Shown: positions 9,197-18,476, counted from the first letter of the stretch. The stretch is 64,000 nucleotides of DNA from Rhizobium leguminosarum bv. trifolii WSM1325 (GCA_000023185.1 CP001622.1:4703044-4767043), one strand, 5' to 3'. The notes: a model not told the origin generated them from the letters alone. Numbers and translations: made by a program.

Positions 9197-9349
9197 TCAA
9201 TGGATGATCGAAGCCGTCGAGCAAGGATCGACGCCGTAGGCCGGCGAGCAATCGCCCTTTACCGCCGCGACCGAACCGGGCGCAACGAAAGAGCCTGCAA
9301 GGATAACCAGCGCCGCACACGCAAACAGGAGCGCGATTGACTTGCCCAT
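9197..9349 (-). CDS. Small secreted protein, 50 residues, unknown function
   Basis: The start at 9349 (MGKSIALLFACAALVIL) gives a 50-residue product. It has a classical signal sequence (basic start, about 18 hydrophobic residues) and a mature part of about 22 residues with two cysteines (DCSPAYGVDPCSTAS). A longer in-frame start at 9448 would place charged residues ahead of the signal and is not favoured. A pair of cysteines in such a short exported peptide suggests a disulfide. I do not recognise a family. Confidence 0.55.
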   Translation of the reverse strand: MGKSIALLFACAALVILAGSFVAPGSVAAVKGDCSPAYGVDPCSTASIIH

Positions 9350-9578
9350 CGAGAATTGCCTTTCACAGTGATTGCCGCGCGCGACCGCAGGCGTTGAGTC
9401 CGTTGGAAGACGCGCGGGTTTGGTAGTCAGTGGAATGGCAAATAGCAATAAACGTTCCTGCTAAATTTCGCGTTAATTCCACAAAAATTCCGATGCGTCT
9501 TTTATGCAACGCAACTCAATGTGGTGGACAGCAAAACACCCCAGGCTTGCGCCGGGCTTTGCAGGACACGGCAACGCC

Positions 9579-9609
9579 AAAAGGCCGCCCGCGGGATCCG
9601 CAGACGGCC
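9579..9609 (-). terminator. Rho-independent terminator of the NDUFA9-like gene
   Basis: On the minus strand a 12-bp GC stem (two G-T pairs, three-base loop) spanning 9583-9609 is followed by TTTT. It begins 25 bp past the stop codon of the NDUFA9-like gene. Confidence 0.65.
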
Positions 9610-9634
9610 AAATCTGATCGGTTGGAGAAGATGG

Positions 9635-10615
9635 TCAGGCGGCCTTGCCGGTGCCGGTATACTGGCCGTGCGGACGATAGTGCACGAGATAGGAGCCAAG
9701 CACCGATGCCACCATGGTGGGCGCAATGCCGAGGCCCTTCAGCGTGCGGCCTTCCGCCTCGGCTTCCTTGGAGACGACATTGTCGCGCTTCAGCATGCGC
9801 ACCTGATCCGGCGTGATCGGCGGCGTTATGAAGGGGACCAGCGAAGCGATGCTGCCGATCATCGAAGCGATGCCGAAGGGCAGGGATACCAGCGGGTTCT
9901 TACGGCACGTTACCTTCAGCATCGTCTCGAGACATTCACGGAAGCTGAGCACCTCAGGCCCGCCAAGCTCATAGACCTTGCCGCCGGCGACCTTGCCGTC
10001 GACGGCGCGGGCGACGGCCTCGGCGATATCCTCGACATAGACAGGCTGGAATTTCGTCTTGCCGCCGCCAATAAGCGGCAGGATCGGCGACATGCGTGCC
10101 ATCTCGGCAAACTTGTTGAAGAAGCTGTCCTCCGGTCCGAAGACGATCGACGGACGGAAGATCACCGCATCGGTCTTGACCGACAGGATGGCCGTTTCGG
10201 CGCGGCCCTGGGTGCGGCCATAGTCGGAATCGGATTTCGCGTCGGCGCCGATCGCCGAAATATGCGTCAGCGTCGCACCCGCGCCGCGCGCCGCTTCGGC
10301 AACCGCACGGCCGCCGAATTCCTGCACGGCGTCGAATGTGTTGCGGCCGGCCTCGTGCAGAATGCCGACGCAGTTGACGACATGGCTTGCCCCGTCGACG
10401 GCGCGGTCGATCGAGCTGCGGTAGCGCAGGTTCGCCTGCACGAAGGAGATCTGGCCGACATTGCCGAGCGGCTGCAGGAAGCCGGCGAGATCGGGACGGC
10501 GCACGGCGACGCGGATGTTATAACCGCGCTTGGCCAGCGCCCGAACCACGTGCCTGCCCACGAAACCGGAGCCTCCGAACACGGTAACGAGCGGCGGCAG
10601 GTTGGCAAGGGTCAT
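9635..10615 (-). CDS. Complex I NDUFA9-family NAD-binding protein
   Basis: This 326-residue atypical SDR begins with LVTVFGGSGFVGRHVVRAL, the GxxGxxG loop used for NADPH binding. It continues with FVQANLRY and HVVNCVGIL segments typical of the NDUFA9 (39-kDa complex I subunit) group. In alphaproteobacteria the homologue is an accessory or assembly-related protein near complex I rather than a catalytic dehydrogenase. A GAGGAG site precedes the ATG at 10615. The catalytic Tyr-x3-Lys appears degenerate (YGRTQGRAE), in line with a non-catalytic NAD(P)-binding role. Confidence 0.82.
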   Translation of the reverse strand: MTLANLPPLVTVFGGSGFVGRHVVRALAKRGYNIRVAVRRPDLAGFLQPLGNVGQISFVQANLRYRSSIDRAVDGASHVVNCVGILHEAGRNTFDAVQEFGGRAVAEAARGAGATLTHISAIGADAKSDSDYGRTQGRAETAILSVKTDAVIFRPSIVFGPEDSFFNKFAEMARMSPILPLIGGGKTKFQPVYVEDIAEAVARAVDGKVAGGKVYELGGPEVLSFRECLETMLKVTCRKNPLVSLPFGIASMIGSIASLVPFITPPITPDQVRMLKRDNVVSKEAEAEGRTLKGLGIAPTMVASVLGSYLVHYRPHGQYTGTGKAA

Positions 10616-10727
10616 GGCAGGCTCCTCGAAAGGCTTTGCGGGATGCTGAATTGGCTCTCGTCTTAGCCGAATCCCTGCGCGACGGGAAGGCCCATCACGC
10701 CGTCAGTTTTTTAAGATGTAACGTCGA

Positions 10728-11015
10728 TCAGACGCCTTCGACGACGACCATTTCCGCATCCGCGGCCTCCTGGCGGATTTTCGCGGCGATCTGATATTCC
10801 GGCGAATTGTAGCAGTCGACCGCATGCTGCATCGACGGGAATTCAATCACTACGTTGCGGACGCGCGCCTTGCCCTCGAGTTCGGTAAAGGCGCCGCCGC
10901 GCGCCAGGAAATTCGCGCCATATTTTTCGAAGGCCGGCTTGGCGGCCGCCACGTAATCCTTGTAGCGCTCGGCATCGCGAACGTCGACGCGGGCGATCCA
11001 GTATCCTTTGGCCAT
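10728..11015 (-). CDS. DUF1330 domain protein
   Basis: This 95-residue single-domain protein (MAKGYWIARVDVRDAERYK) has the DUF1330 dimeric ferredoxin-like (ABM-like) pattern. It has an early beta strand, an ARGG turn near residue 40, VVIEFPSMQHAVDCYNSPEY near residue 60, and ends with VVVEGV. AAGGGATAA precedes the start. It sits 29 bp before pyrF on the same strand and may share its transcript. The family has no settled biochemical function. Confidence 0.85.
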   Translation of the reverse strand: MAKGYWIARVDVRDAERYKDYVAAAKPAFEKYGANFLARGGAFTELEGKARVRNVVIEFPSMQHAVDCYNSPEYQIAAKIRQEAADAEMVVVEGV

Positions 11016-11044
11016 GGTCTTATCCCTTTTGTCGTTGATTGCGG

Positions 11045-11752
11045 TCAGCGATTTGCCGGCCAGAGCGCGCTCACCATCTCGCTGAGGATCGCGCGGGCGG
11101 CATCGCGGGGATCCGGAGCCTTGACGACAGGCCGGCCGACAACGAGATGCGTCGCTCCCGCCTTCAGCGCGTCGAAAGGCGTCATCACCCGCTTCTGGTC
11201 GCCCTTGTCGCTACCATCAGGGCGAATGCCGGGGGTGACGATGGCCATGTCGGGTCCGACGATTTCGCGCACTGCAGCCGCTTCTTCCGCCGAGCAGACG
11301 ATACCGCCCATGCCGGCTGCGCGCGCCTGTTCGGCGCGGCGCAGCACCAGGCTGTGCGGATCCTGGCTGTAGCCCGCCTCGGCAAGGTCGTCGGCATCCA
11401 TCGAGGTCAGCACGGTCACGCCGAGCAGGCAGAGGCCGGAGCCGGCTGCGGCCTCGACCGCTGCCTTCATGGCTTTCGGATAGGCATGCAGCGTCAGCAT
11501 CGACATGCCCATCTTGGCGATGTTCTCGACGCCGGAGGCGACAGTGTTGTCGATGTCGAGCAGCTTCATGTCGAGAAAGATCTTCTTGCCGCTTGCGGCA
11601 AGATCACGGGCGAATTCCAGGCCGCCGGCAAAGACCAGCTGATAGCCGATCTTGTAGAAGAGAATGTCGTCGCCGAGCGTGGAAACCAGTCTTTCCGCCT
11701 CGCCGATCGTTGGAACATCCAGGCCGACGATCAACCGCTCGCGTGCGTCCAT
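11045..11752 (-). CDS. pyrF: Orotidine-5'-phosphate decarboxylase PyrF
   Basis: PyrF catalyses the last step of UMP synthesis. The 235-residue TIM barrel starts [15 protein letters not shown]. It carries the family signature [13 protein letters not shown] near residue 65 (catalytic Lys and Asp pair) and the phosphate-binding VTPGIRPDG and HLVVGRPVV near the C-terminus. The length is typical of group I bacterial enzymes. DUF1330 lies 29 bp upstream of its stop end on the same strand, and the phosphatase gene ends 6 bp before its start. Confidence 0.95.
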   Translation of the reverse strand: MDARERLIVGLDVPTIGEAERLVSTLGDDILFYKIGYQLVFAGGLEFARDLAASGKKIFLDMKLLDIDNTVASGVENIAKMGMSMLTLHAYPKAMKAAVEAAAGSGLCLLGVTVLTSMDADDLAEAGYSQDPHSLVLRRAEQARAAGMGGIVCSAEEAAAVREIVGPDMAIVTPGIRPDGSDKGDQKRVMTPFDALKAGATHLVVGRPVVKAPDPRDAARAILSEMVSALWPANR

Positions 11753-11758
11753 CTGAAG

Positions 11759-12340
11759 TCACCCCTGCCAGTCTTCGATGGGCGTCCAGTCGCATGCTAG
11801 GCGCCGATCCGCAAGACCGAAAGCATAGAGATTGCCGCCGCCGCCGGGCTGGTCGCGGTCGCGCGCGATCGGGCTGCCCGCCAGATGGCATTTTAGCAGC
11901 GTGCCGACGCCGCCATGGCCGACAAAGGCGATCGGCGCCGTCGCATCATGCGTGGCAAGAACGGCATTAACGGCCTCGACGATGCGGGCCTGCGCGTCGA
12001 CTGCGCGCTCCCAGCCCTTGAAGCTTTGTTCCGGATGGGCGAAGAACCAGTCGGCCGCCTCTTCGAATTGCGGCGGCGGCAGGAAGCCGGTGGCCGTGCG
12101 GTCGTTCTCGTGCGTCGCGTGGACGATCTCGATCGTCACGCCGGACGCTTCCGCCAGGATTTCGGCCGTCTCGATCGCCTTCGTCTCGTCGCTGGAGACG
12201 ATGCGTTGCAATTGCCTCGCCCAGCCGCTCTCTGCCGCTTTGCGCGCCCGCGCCGCGCCGACATCGGAAAGCCCCCATTTCGGCACCGGCACGTTTGGGT
12301 CGATCCTGACCTGCGGATGAGTGATGTAGATCCCGAACAT
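11759..12340 (-). CDS. Histidine phosphatase superfamily protein with altered RHG motif
   Basis: The start at 12340 (MFGIYITHPQVRIDP) stands one base after the pmtA stop, so the pair is almost certainly coupled; longer in-frame starts would overlap pmtA heavily. The protein is about 193 residues. The usual LxRHG motif reads YITHPQV, so the nucleophile-position His is kept but the preceding Arg is Thr. The WGLSDVG segment, SSDETKAIETAEI and the second His motif FVGHGGV are all present. This is a divergent member, possibly with changed activity. Cotranscription with a phospholipid methyltransferase gives no clear substrate. Confidence 0.78.
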   Translation of the reverse strand: MFGIYITHPQVRIDPNVPVPKWGLSDVGAARARKAAESGWARQLQRIVSSDETKAIETAEILAEASGVTIEIVHATHENDRTATGFLPPPQFEEAADWFFAHPEQSFKGWERAVDAQARIVEAVNAVLATHDATAPIAFVGHGGVGTLLKCHLAGSPIARDRDQPGGGGNLYAFGLADRRLACDWTPIEDWQG

Positions 12341-12341
12341 C

Positions 12342-12941
12342 TCAGCCGCGCTTATAGATCCAGAGCTGCGCCGGCGGAATATTGCGCATGACGAAGTCGA
12401 AATGCTGGATATGGTAGCGGTCGGGATTGGCGGCGATCGGCGAGATCGCGCCATAGGAAATCTGCACCATCGGCCGGCCGGCCGGCAGTCGATCGAGCAG
12501 GCTTTCGAGCAGCGAGATGCGCTTCGCCATCGGGAAATTCAGCAGCGGAATACCCGAGACGACGGAATCGAAGGTGAGACCGCTGAAATTGCCAAGAGTA
12601 CTCTGAAGATCGAAGGCATCGCCGTTGATGAAGTGCACGCCGGGATAGGTCCGCTGCAGATGTTTATGAAAATCCGTCGAATATTCGATTGCGACGAGAT
12701 TTTCCGGACGGACGCCGCGGCCGAGAATGGCCTTGGTGATAGCACCCGTGCCCGGTCCGAGTTCAAGCACCGGCAGCCCGGAATGGATATCGACGACGCT
12801 TGCCATGCGCTTCGCCGTGATCGAGGAGGTCGGCACGATCGAGCCCACCGTCTTCGGCCCCTGCATCATGCCCCGGAAGAAGCGGATCTCGTCGTCGAAC
12901 TTCTTGCCCAACCGTTCCTTCACCTTGACCCGTAAGCTCAT
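12342..12941 (-). CDS. pmtA: Phospholipid N-methyltransferase PmtA (Sinorhizobium type)
   Basis: PmtA converts phosphatidylethanolamine to phosphatidylcholine by three SAM-dependent methylations, important for rhizobial membranes and symbiosis. The 199-residue length equals that of the Sinorhizobium-type soluble enzyme. Visible features are an amphipathic basic N-terminus (RVKVKERLGKKFDDEIRFF), MMQGPKTVGSIVPTS, the SAM loop VLELGPGTGAITKAIL near residue 58, and VSGIPLLNFP near residue 128. It is followed immediately by the histidine phosphatase gene. Assignment rests on family pattern and length. Confidence 0.88.
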   Translation of the reverse strand: MSLRVKVKERLGKKFDDEIRFFRGMMQGPKTVGSIVPTSSITAKRMASVVDIHSGLPVLELGPGTGAITKAILGRGVRPENLVAIEYSTDFHKHLQRTYPGVHFINGDAFDLQSTLGNFSGLTFDSVVSGIPLLNFPMAKRISLLESLLDRLPAGRPMVQISYGAISPIAANPDRYHIQHFDFVMRNIPPAQLWIYKRG

Positions 12942-13036
12942 TCTCCACCCATCCGCATGTTGATCGAATGCCTTAATATGCCGCTTGTCGCTTAAGGGAC
13001 AAGGATTTTCGCAACAAGGACATCGGCATCAACAGT

Positions 13037-13948
13037 TCATGCGGCTTTCGGCGCTGAACCGGGCATGAGATCGGCGAGCCTTTCGCTCAATTGATCGGCA
13101 TCGATAGGCGCGCGCAGCTTCACATCGGTATTGTCGAAATAGAGATAGACGTCACGGCCTTTGCTGCGCGCCGCTACGGGCGCCAGCACTCGCGTCGCAT
13201 TCTCAGCTTCTCCACCCGTGGCCCAGGCGCGGATGCGTTGCGCCCATATGTCGAGCGCTTCGCCCTCGTAGCCGCTGACATAGAGCTTTTCGGAACCATG
13301 CAGGCGGCAGTAGATGAAATCGGCGGTGACATCCATCAGCAGTGGCCATTTCACCGTATCGGCGCAGACGAGAGCGACCCTGTGCCGCCTGAGCATGTCG
13401 ATGAAAGCGGGTGAGCGGAAGCTCTCGTGGCGAATCTCCAGCGCATGCCGGATCGGCTGGTGCCCGTCGCATTTAAGCCAGGCCGGTCCCTTGATATGCC
13501 AGTCGTGACGCTTCGCAAGCGCTGTCGCTGCGTCGCGGTCGTGCGGCAGCAGCGACAAAAAGCTCTCGAAAAGGGATGGGTCGAAGACCATGTTCGGCGG
13601 GAATTGCCAGAGGATCGGTCCGAGCTTGGGACCAAGCCGCAAAAGGCCGGAGGCGAGGAAATTGGCGAGCGCCGTCTGGATATCCTGCAGCCGCAGCATA
13701 TGGGTGATGAAGCGCGGTCCCTTGACTGCGAAGACGAAATCCTCCGGCGTTTCCTCGCGCCAGCGGCCGAAGCTTTCGGGCCGCTGCAATCCGTAGAAGG
13801 TGCCGTTGATCTCGATCGACCGGAAGTGCCGGGCGGCGTAGGAAAGCTCCTGCTTCTGCGGCAGGTCCTTCGGGTAGAATTGACCGCGCCAGGGCGCATA
13901 GGTCCAGCCGGATATGCCGATGCGCACCGTTCCCGTCTTTTTGGTCAT
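13037..13948 (-). CDS. DUF72 TIM-barrel protein (YecE-like)
   Basis: This 303-residue protein begins with the DUF72 hallmark VRIGISGWTYAPWRGQFYP. It continues with family segments YAARHFRSIEINGTFYGLQ, FAVKGPRFITH, ILWQFPPN and YCRLHGSEKLY, and ends with YLYFDNTDV. GGAGGATCCC precedes the ATG. DUF72 proteins adopt a TIM barrel with no established activity. The gene lies 54 bp downstream of dnaN on the same strand and may be read from the dnaN transcript. Confidence 0.88.
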   Translation of the reverse strand: MTKKTGTVRIGISGWTYAPWRGQFYPKDLPQKQELSYAARHFRSIEINGTFYGLQRPESFGRWREETPEDFVFAVKGPRFITHMLRLQDIQTALANFLASGLLRLGPKLGPILWQFPPNMVFDPSLFESFLSLLPHDRDAATALAKRHDWHIKGPAWLKCDGHQPIRHALEIRHESFRSPAFIDMLRRHRVALVCADTVKWPLLMDVTADFIYCRLHGSEKLYVSGYEGEALDIWAQRIRAWATGGEAENATRVLAPVAARSKGRDVYLYFDNTDVKLRAPIDADQLSERLADLMPGSAPKAA

Positions 13949-14002
13949 GGGATCCTCCGTTTTGACAGGAGGAAAAACGGCAATGGGCGGCCTTCGTTCC
14001 GG

Positions 14003-15121
14003 TCAGACGCGCATCGGCATCAGCACGTAGAGCGCATCGTCGCCCGCCGTGTCGCGGATCAGCGTCGGCGAGCCGGCATCGGCAAGCAGGAAGATCGCTT
14101 CCTCGCCGGAAAGCTGGGCGGTGATGTCGAGCAAGTATTTGGCATTAAAGCCGATTTCCATCGCATCCGTGTCGTAGCCGACGGCAACTTCTTCCGTCGC
14201 GCTGCCGGAATCGGGATTGTTGACGGTCAGCATCAACTGCCCCTCGGAAAGCGCCAGCTTGACGGCGCGGCCGCGCTCGGAGGAGATCGTCGAGACGCGG
14301 TCGACGGCCTGTGCGAAACTCGTGCAGTCGACCCGCATTTCCTTGTCGTTGCCGGTGGGGATGACGCGCTGATAATCCGGGAAGGTGCCGTCGATCAGTT
14401 TCGAGGTCATGACGATCGAGCCGATCGTCAGCCGGATCTTGGCGTCGGAGACCTCGACGGTCACCATTACCTCGGGATTGTCGACCAGCTTCTGCAGCTC
14501 GCCGACCGTCTTGCGCGGAATGATGATGCCGGGCATCCCCTCGGAGCCGGAAGGCGCATCGACATCGGCGCGCGCCAGCCGGTGGCCGTCGGTCGCAACC
14601 GCCCTGAGCTTCAGCTGGCCGTTGCTCTCGATCGTGTGGAAGAAGATGCCGTTCAGATAATAACGCGTCTCTTCCGTCGAAATCGCGAATTGGGTGCGGT
14701 CGATCAGCATCTTCAGATCGGCCGCCTTCAGCTTGAAGGAATGCGTGAAGGTGCCGGCCGTGAGATCAGGGAAGTCCGATTCCGGCAGGCATTGCAGCGA
14801 GAATTTCGAGCGGCCGGACTGCACGGTCATCGCGCCGCCATCGGGGCTGGTGGCAAGCAGCACTTCCGATCCGTCGGAAAGCTTGCGCACGATGTCGTAG
14901 AGAAGATGCGCGGGAACGGTGGTGGCGCCGGGCTGCTCGACGCTAGCAGGTGTCGCCTCGGTGATTTCGAGGTCGAGGTCGGTCGCCTTCATATCGAGCT
15001 TCTGGCCGTCGGCTTTGAGCAATACGTTGGACAGGATCGGGATCGTGTTGCGACGTTCGACCACGCGGTGGACGTGGTTCAGCGATTTCAACAGGTTTGA
15101 CCGCTCAATAGTAATACGCAT
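14003..15121 (-). CDS. dnaN: DNA polymerase III sliding clamp, beta subunit
   Basis: The 372-residue clamp encircles DNA and tethers polymerase III; it works as a dimer of three-domain subunits. Recognisable segments are MRITIERSNLLKSLNHV at the N-terminus, RRNTIPILSNVLL, RYYLNGIFF near residue 155, RRGRAVKL-like SERGRAVKLAL near residue 270, and the C-terminal YVLMPMRV with the MPMR/L end typical of the family. It is separated from dnaA here, as in other rhizobia. Confidence 0.96.
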   Translation of the reverse strand: MRITIERSNLLKSLNHVHRVVERRNTIPILSNVLLKADGQKLDMKATDLDLEITEATPASVEQPGATTVPAHLLYDIVRKLSDGSEVLLATSPDGGAMTVQSGRSKFSLQCLPESDFPDLTAGTFTHSFKLKAADLKMLIDRTQFAISTEETRYYLNGIFFHTIESNGQLKLRAVATDGHRLARADVDAPSGSEGMPGIIIPRKTVGELQKLVDNPEVMVTVEVSDAKIRLTIGSIVMTSKLIDGTFPDYQRVIPTGNDKEMRVDCTSFAQAVDRVSTISSERGRAVKLALSEGQLMLTVNNPDSGSATEEVAVGYDTDAMEIGFNAKYLLDITAQLSGEEAIFLLADAGSPTLIRDTAGDDALYVLMPMRV

Positions 15122-15380
15122 GGGATGCTACCGCTTTCGACCGTGACTGTCCGGGCGCGTCGAGCACCCGAAGAATGCTGTCCCGGCTTGAGGCCGGGGG
15201 AGTGGACGGGCAAAATGGCAGACTTCAGCATTGCTTTGCAAGAGGCATGGACGTCGGCACCCCTGCATTTGCGGTTTTCCAGAGCAATGCTCACAGAAAT
15301 CCGAACCCTTGCCGAAGCGGTGCGGCTCGCCCATAAGGGTTCGATGCCGGCGACGAGCCGGCGGGACGAAAGCAAATGGC

Positions 15381-16298
15381 ATGAATGAGGAAACCACAGC
15401 GGACGCCGCCAGCCGGCGAAGCTTCCGCCTGCACAATGCAACGGTGCCGGCGCGGCCGCTGGAGCCGGCGCTCTATCTCGTCGCCACTCCCATCGGCAAT
15501 CTCGGCGATATCACGCTGCGGGCGCTCGAAACGCTGGCCGGCGCCGATGTGCTTGCCTGCGAAGATACACGCGTCACCCGCGTGCTGCTCGACCGCTACG
15601 GCATCCAGAACCGCCCCTTTGCCTATCACGAGCACAATGCCGACGAGGCCGGTCCAAGGCTGCTGCAGGCGCTCGAAGCCGGGCGCTCGGTGGCGCTGGT
15701 TTCCGATGCCGGCACGCCGCTGGTCTCCGATCCCGGCTATCGGCTGGCGCAGCAGGCGATAGCGGCAGGTTACCGCGTCATTCCCATTCCCGGCGCCTCC
15801 GCGCCGCTCGCAGCCCTTGTCGGCTCCGGCCTGCCGAACGATGCCTTTCTTTTCGCCGGTTTCCTGCCGGCCAAGGACAAGGCCCGCCGCGACCGGCTGG
15901 GTGAACTTGCCGCAGCACCCGCGACGCTGATCTTCTTTGAATCGCCGCATCGGATCGGCGCAACGCTTCTGGCCGCCGCCGATGTGCTGGGCCCCATGCG
16001 GCCCGCCTCCGTCTGCCGCGAGCTGACCAAGACCTATGAGGAGTTCCGTCGCGGCACGCTTGCCGACCTTGCCGCGCATTATCAGCAGGTGGAAAACGTC
16101 AAGGGCGAGATCGTCCTCGTGATCGGTCCGCCGGAGCCGGTCGAGACCGATGAGGCCGATGTCGAAGCCATGCTGGCCGACCTGTCGAAGTCGATGCCGA
16201 CGGCAGGGGCCGCGACCGAGGCTGCCCGCCTCACCGGCCTGCCGCGCAAGGTGCTCTATCAGCGCCTGCTGGAGATCAAGAACGCCGATGGGCGATAA
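15381..16298 (+). CDS. rsmI: 16S rRNA (cytidine-1402-2'-O)-methyltransferase RsmI
   Basis: RsmI methylates the 2'-O of C1402 in the decoding centre. From the ATG at 15381 the protein is 305 residues. The tetrapyrrole-methylase-like core is clear: LYLVATPIGNLGDITLRAL at residue about 30, EDTRVTRVLLD, SDAGTPLVSDPGYRL, IPIPGASAPLAAL and the FAGFLP segment. An upstream start at 15231 would add a sequence without homology signals. The stop overlaps the next gene (YraN family) by 11 bp, so the two are translated as a pair. Confidence 0.94.
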   Translation: MNEETTADAASRRSFRLHNATVPARPLEPALYLVATPIGNLGDITLRALETLAGADVLACEDTRVTRVLLDRYGIQNRPFAYHEHNADEAGPRLLQALEAGRSVALVSDAGTPLVSDPGYRLAQQAIAAGYRVIPIPGASAPLAALVGSGLPNDAFLFAGFLPAKDKARRDRLGELAAAPATLIFFESPHRIGATLLAAADVLGPMRPASVCRELTKTYEEFRRGTLADLAAHYQQVENVKGEIVLVIGPPEPVETDEADVEAMLADLSKSMPTAGAATEAARLTGLPRKVLYQRLLEIKNADGR

Positions 16299-16656
16299 CG
16301 ATCTCACCGCCATCAGGAGGAGGGCACTGCGCCGGGGCCGCATGTCGGAATATGTCGCGGCCGTCTTCCTGATGCTGAAGGGCTATCGCATCCTGGCGCT
16401 GCGCCACCGCACTAGGCTCGGCGAGATCGACATCATCGCCCGTAAGGGCGATCTTGCCGTCTTCGTTGAGGTCAAGGCCCGCCATGGCGAGGCCGCGGCG
16501 GTCGACGCCGTCTCTGTCGCCGCGCAGAAGCGGATACGGGCGGCAAGCGATCTCTGGCTCGCCCGCCAGGCGGATCAGGCCCGCCTTTCCCAGCGCTATG
16601 ATATCGTCGCGATCATGCCGGGCCGGCTGCCGCGGCACTTTATTGATGCCTTCTGA
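16288..16656 (+). CDS. YraN family (UPF0102) nuclease-fold protein
   Basis: The start at 16288 (MGDNDLTAIRRRALRRGRMSE) overlaps rsmI by 11 bp, the usual arrangement of these two genes. The 122-residue protein has the restriction-endonuclease-like core of UPF0102: GEIDIIARKGDLAVFVEVKAR holds the D-(E/V)xK catalytic pattern. It then ends with YDIVAIMPGRLPRHF. Longer in-frame starts lie inside rsmI and are rejected. The function is unsettled, with a role in DNA recombination or uptake suggested for the family. Confidence 0.88.
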   Translation: MGDNDLTAIRRRALRRGRMSEYVAAVFLMLKGYRILALRHRTRLGEIDIIARKGDLAVFVEVKARHGEAAAVDAVSVAAQKRIRAASDLWLARQADQARLSQRYDIVAIMPGRLPRHFIDAF

Positions 16657-16770
16657 GCCCCGTTCGACCCATCGGATTTCCGGATCGTTAAACTTTTAGT
16701 TCCCGCGTGAACCGGGTTCTTACGACTCTCTGCTATCGACTCGGTAGGGATAACAATTGGGGGTTGTTTC

Positions 16771-17277
16771 ATGGCCTGGAAGCTAATGCTTGCAAGTGCG
16801 GTCGCCATGGCCGCGCGCTCGGTGCCGTATGCTGCCGTGGCGAAGCCGGCCGGAAAATCCTTCGTCGCGCATGCGAGCGGTCTGCTGCCGCTGAAATCCA
16901 CGCCGATCAATCCGGACTGGGTTATCAGCGGCAATCCGCAGGCCCGCACCGCCGAACATTCGCGCGGCCATGACGAGGCATCGCTGACGGCGATCTGGGA
17001 TTGCACGGCGGGCGAATTCCGCTGGCGTTTCGGCTGGGACGAGACAGTGATGATCCTCGAAGGCGAGGTTCATATCACCGCCGAGGACGGCACGGAACGA
17101 ACCCTGCGTGCCGGCGACGTCGCCTTTTTCGCCGGCGGAACCTGGGCAAGCTGGCGGGTCGACAATTACGTCCGCAAGGTCGCCTTCCTGCGCAAGCCCT
17201 TCCCGAAGCCCTTGGCGATCGCCTACCGCCTCCGCAACATGCTGCGCAACAGCGGCAACCAGGGCATCGCCGCCTGA
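16771..17277 (+). CDS. Cupin-domain protein (cupin_3 type)
   Basis: This 168-residue protein contains a single small beta-barrel. The core WDCTAGEFRWRFGWDETVMILEG, the turn GDVAFFAGGTWASWRV and the C-terminal KVAFLRKPFPKPL match the cupin_3 (DUF861) layout used by ureidoglycolate-lyase-like and related proteins. The N-terminus is weakly hydrophobic. Classical metal-binding His residues of motif 1 are missing (Trp and Glu stand there), so it may be non-enzymatic. It stands alone between the YraN-family gene and the LacI regulator. Confidence 0.78.
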   Translation: MAWKLMLASAVAMAARSVPYAAVAKPAGKSFVAHASGLLPLKSTPINPDWVISGNPQARTAEHSRGHDEASLTAIWDCTAGEFRWRFGWDETVMILEGEVHITAEDGTERTLRAGDVAFFAGGTWASWRVDNYVRKVAFLRKPFPKPLAIAYRLRNMLRNSGNQGIAA

Positions 17278-17301
17278 CGACTTCGATGTTCGCGCCATGC
17301 G

Positions 17302-18324
17302 CTAATCGGGCTGAGGCGGGGCGGTTGTTTCGCCCTTCAAGATCTCGCAGCCGAATAGGATCGGATTGTCGAGGTCAGGCGCGGTTTGCTTGTTCAACAG
17401 AACGGCCACCGCTGCTGCGGCTATGTCTTGAATCGGCTGTTTCACGGTCGTCAGCCGTGGCGTTGTCATGCTTGCGAGCGGGATGCCGTCGAAGCCGAGG
17501 ATCGAAAGGGCTGCGGGTATCGGAATTCCCAGATCATGCGCTGCCCGCATGCAGCCGATGGCCTGCTGGTCCGAACTTGCAAAGATCGCCGTCGGCCGCT
17601 CGTTTCGTGCGCGTGCCAGCAGATAATTTCCCGCGGCACGGCCGCTCTCGTAGTCGAAGGCCGCCTCGGCGATCAGCGGTCGTCCCGCCATTCGTCTGCT
17701 GTCGTCCGCCTGCTCCCCCGCCTGCTCGATTGCATCGAGATAACCTCTGAGGCGATCGTTGGCGGGGACGGAGTGGCCAGGCCCCGAGATGAAGCCGATG
17801 CGGCGATGACCGAGCTGCAAAAGATGTTCGACGCCGAGGCGAACGCCATTGCGGTGATCGGCGGCAATGCCGGAATATCCTGGCATAAGGCGGTCGACGA
17901 CGACGATCGGCAATCCGTTCGGCAGCTGGAGTGTGTGGAAATCATTGCTGGGAACCAGCATGATGCCGTCGACCTTTCGGCTTGTCAGCTGTTTGATGCG
18001 GTCAGCCTCCTTGGCCGCATGATCAAACGACGTCATGACGATGATATTATAGCCGTGATTTGCCGCCGCTTGTTCCGCCGATTGGACAAGTTCCGCGAAG
18101 AAGGGATTGGTCAGATCCGGAATGACGATGCCGATGAGGCGGCTGACCTTGCCGCGCATGCTTCGCGCCGACGGGTCGGGTGTATAGCCGAGGTCTTTGA
18201 TGATCGCTGTGACGCGCGCCCGCAATTCCTTCGTCACGGAGGGATGATCATTCAAAACCCGCGAAACGGTCCCGGTGGAAACTCCCGCAAGCTTGGCAAC
18301 CTCTCGAATCCCGACCTTTGACAT
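17302..18324 (-). CDS. LacI-family transcriptional repressor
   Basis: This 340-residue regulator has an N-terminal LacI helix-turn-helix (VGIREVAKLAGVSTGTVSRVL, residues 3-23) and hinge, then a periplasmic-binding-protein-like sensor domain (LIGIVIPDLTNPFFAELV; GIMLVPSNDF; GFISGPGHSVPANDRLRG; ILGFDGIPLASMTTP). It is divergent from the sugar ABC transporter genes. The 334-bp space between holds two matching operator-like sequences, so it most likely represses that operon and perhaps itself until a sugar binds. The ligand cannot be read from the sequence. Confidence 0.9.
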   Translation of the reverse strand: MSKVGIREVAKLAGVSTGTVSRVLNDHPSVTKELRARVTAIIKDLGYTPDPSARSMRGKVSRLIGIVIPDLTNPFFAELVQSAEQAAANHGYNIIVMTSFDHAAKEADRIKQLTSRKVDGIMLVPSNDFHTLQLPNGLPIVVVDRLMPGYSGIAADHRNGVRLGVEHLLQLGHRRIGFISGPGHSVPANDRLRGYLDAIEQAGEQADDSRRMAGRPLIAEAAFDYESGRAAGNYLLARARNERPTAIFASSDQQAIGCMRAAHDLGIPIPAALSILGFDGIPLASMTTPRLTTVKQPIQDIAAAAVAVLLNKQTAPDLDNPILFGCEILKGETTAPPQPD

Positions 18325-18476
18325 AACGGAAACAGTGGCCCTTTCTCTGCGCCCTCGGAAGACACCGAAGCGCGCCTGATCGAAGCTTCCAGCTAATGGT
18401 CTTTACCGCCCTCGTCAAAGGGCTGCATCTCAATTTTGACCGCCAGTCTGCATAGCACGAGCGTGGGCCAATGCTC

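Noticed and set aside
13427..15100. 557-codon + strand open frame over DUF72 and dnaN
   Set aside because: Antisense to two genes with clear family motifs; composition is that of a mirror frame.
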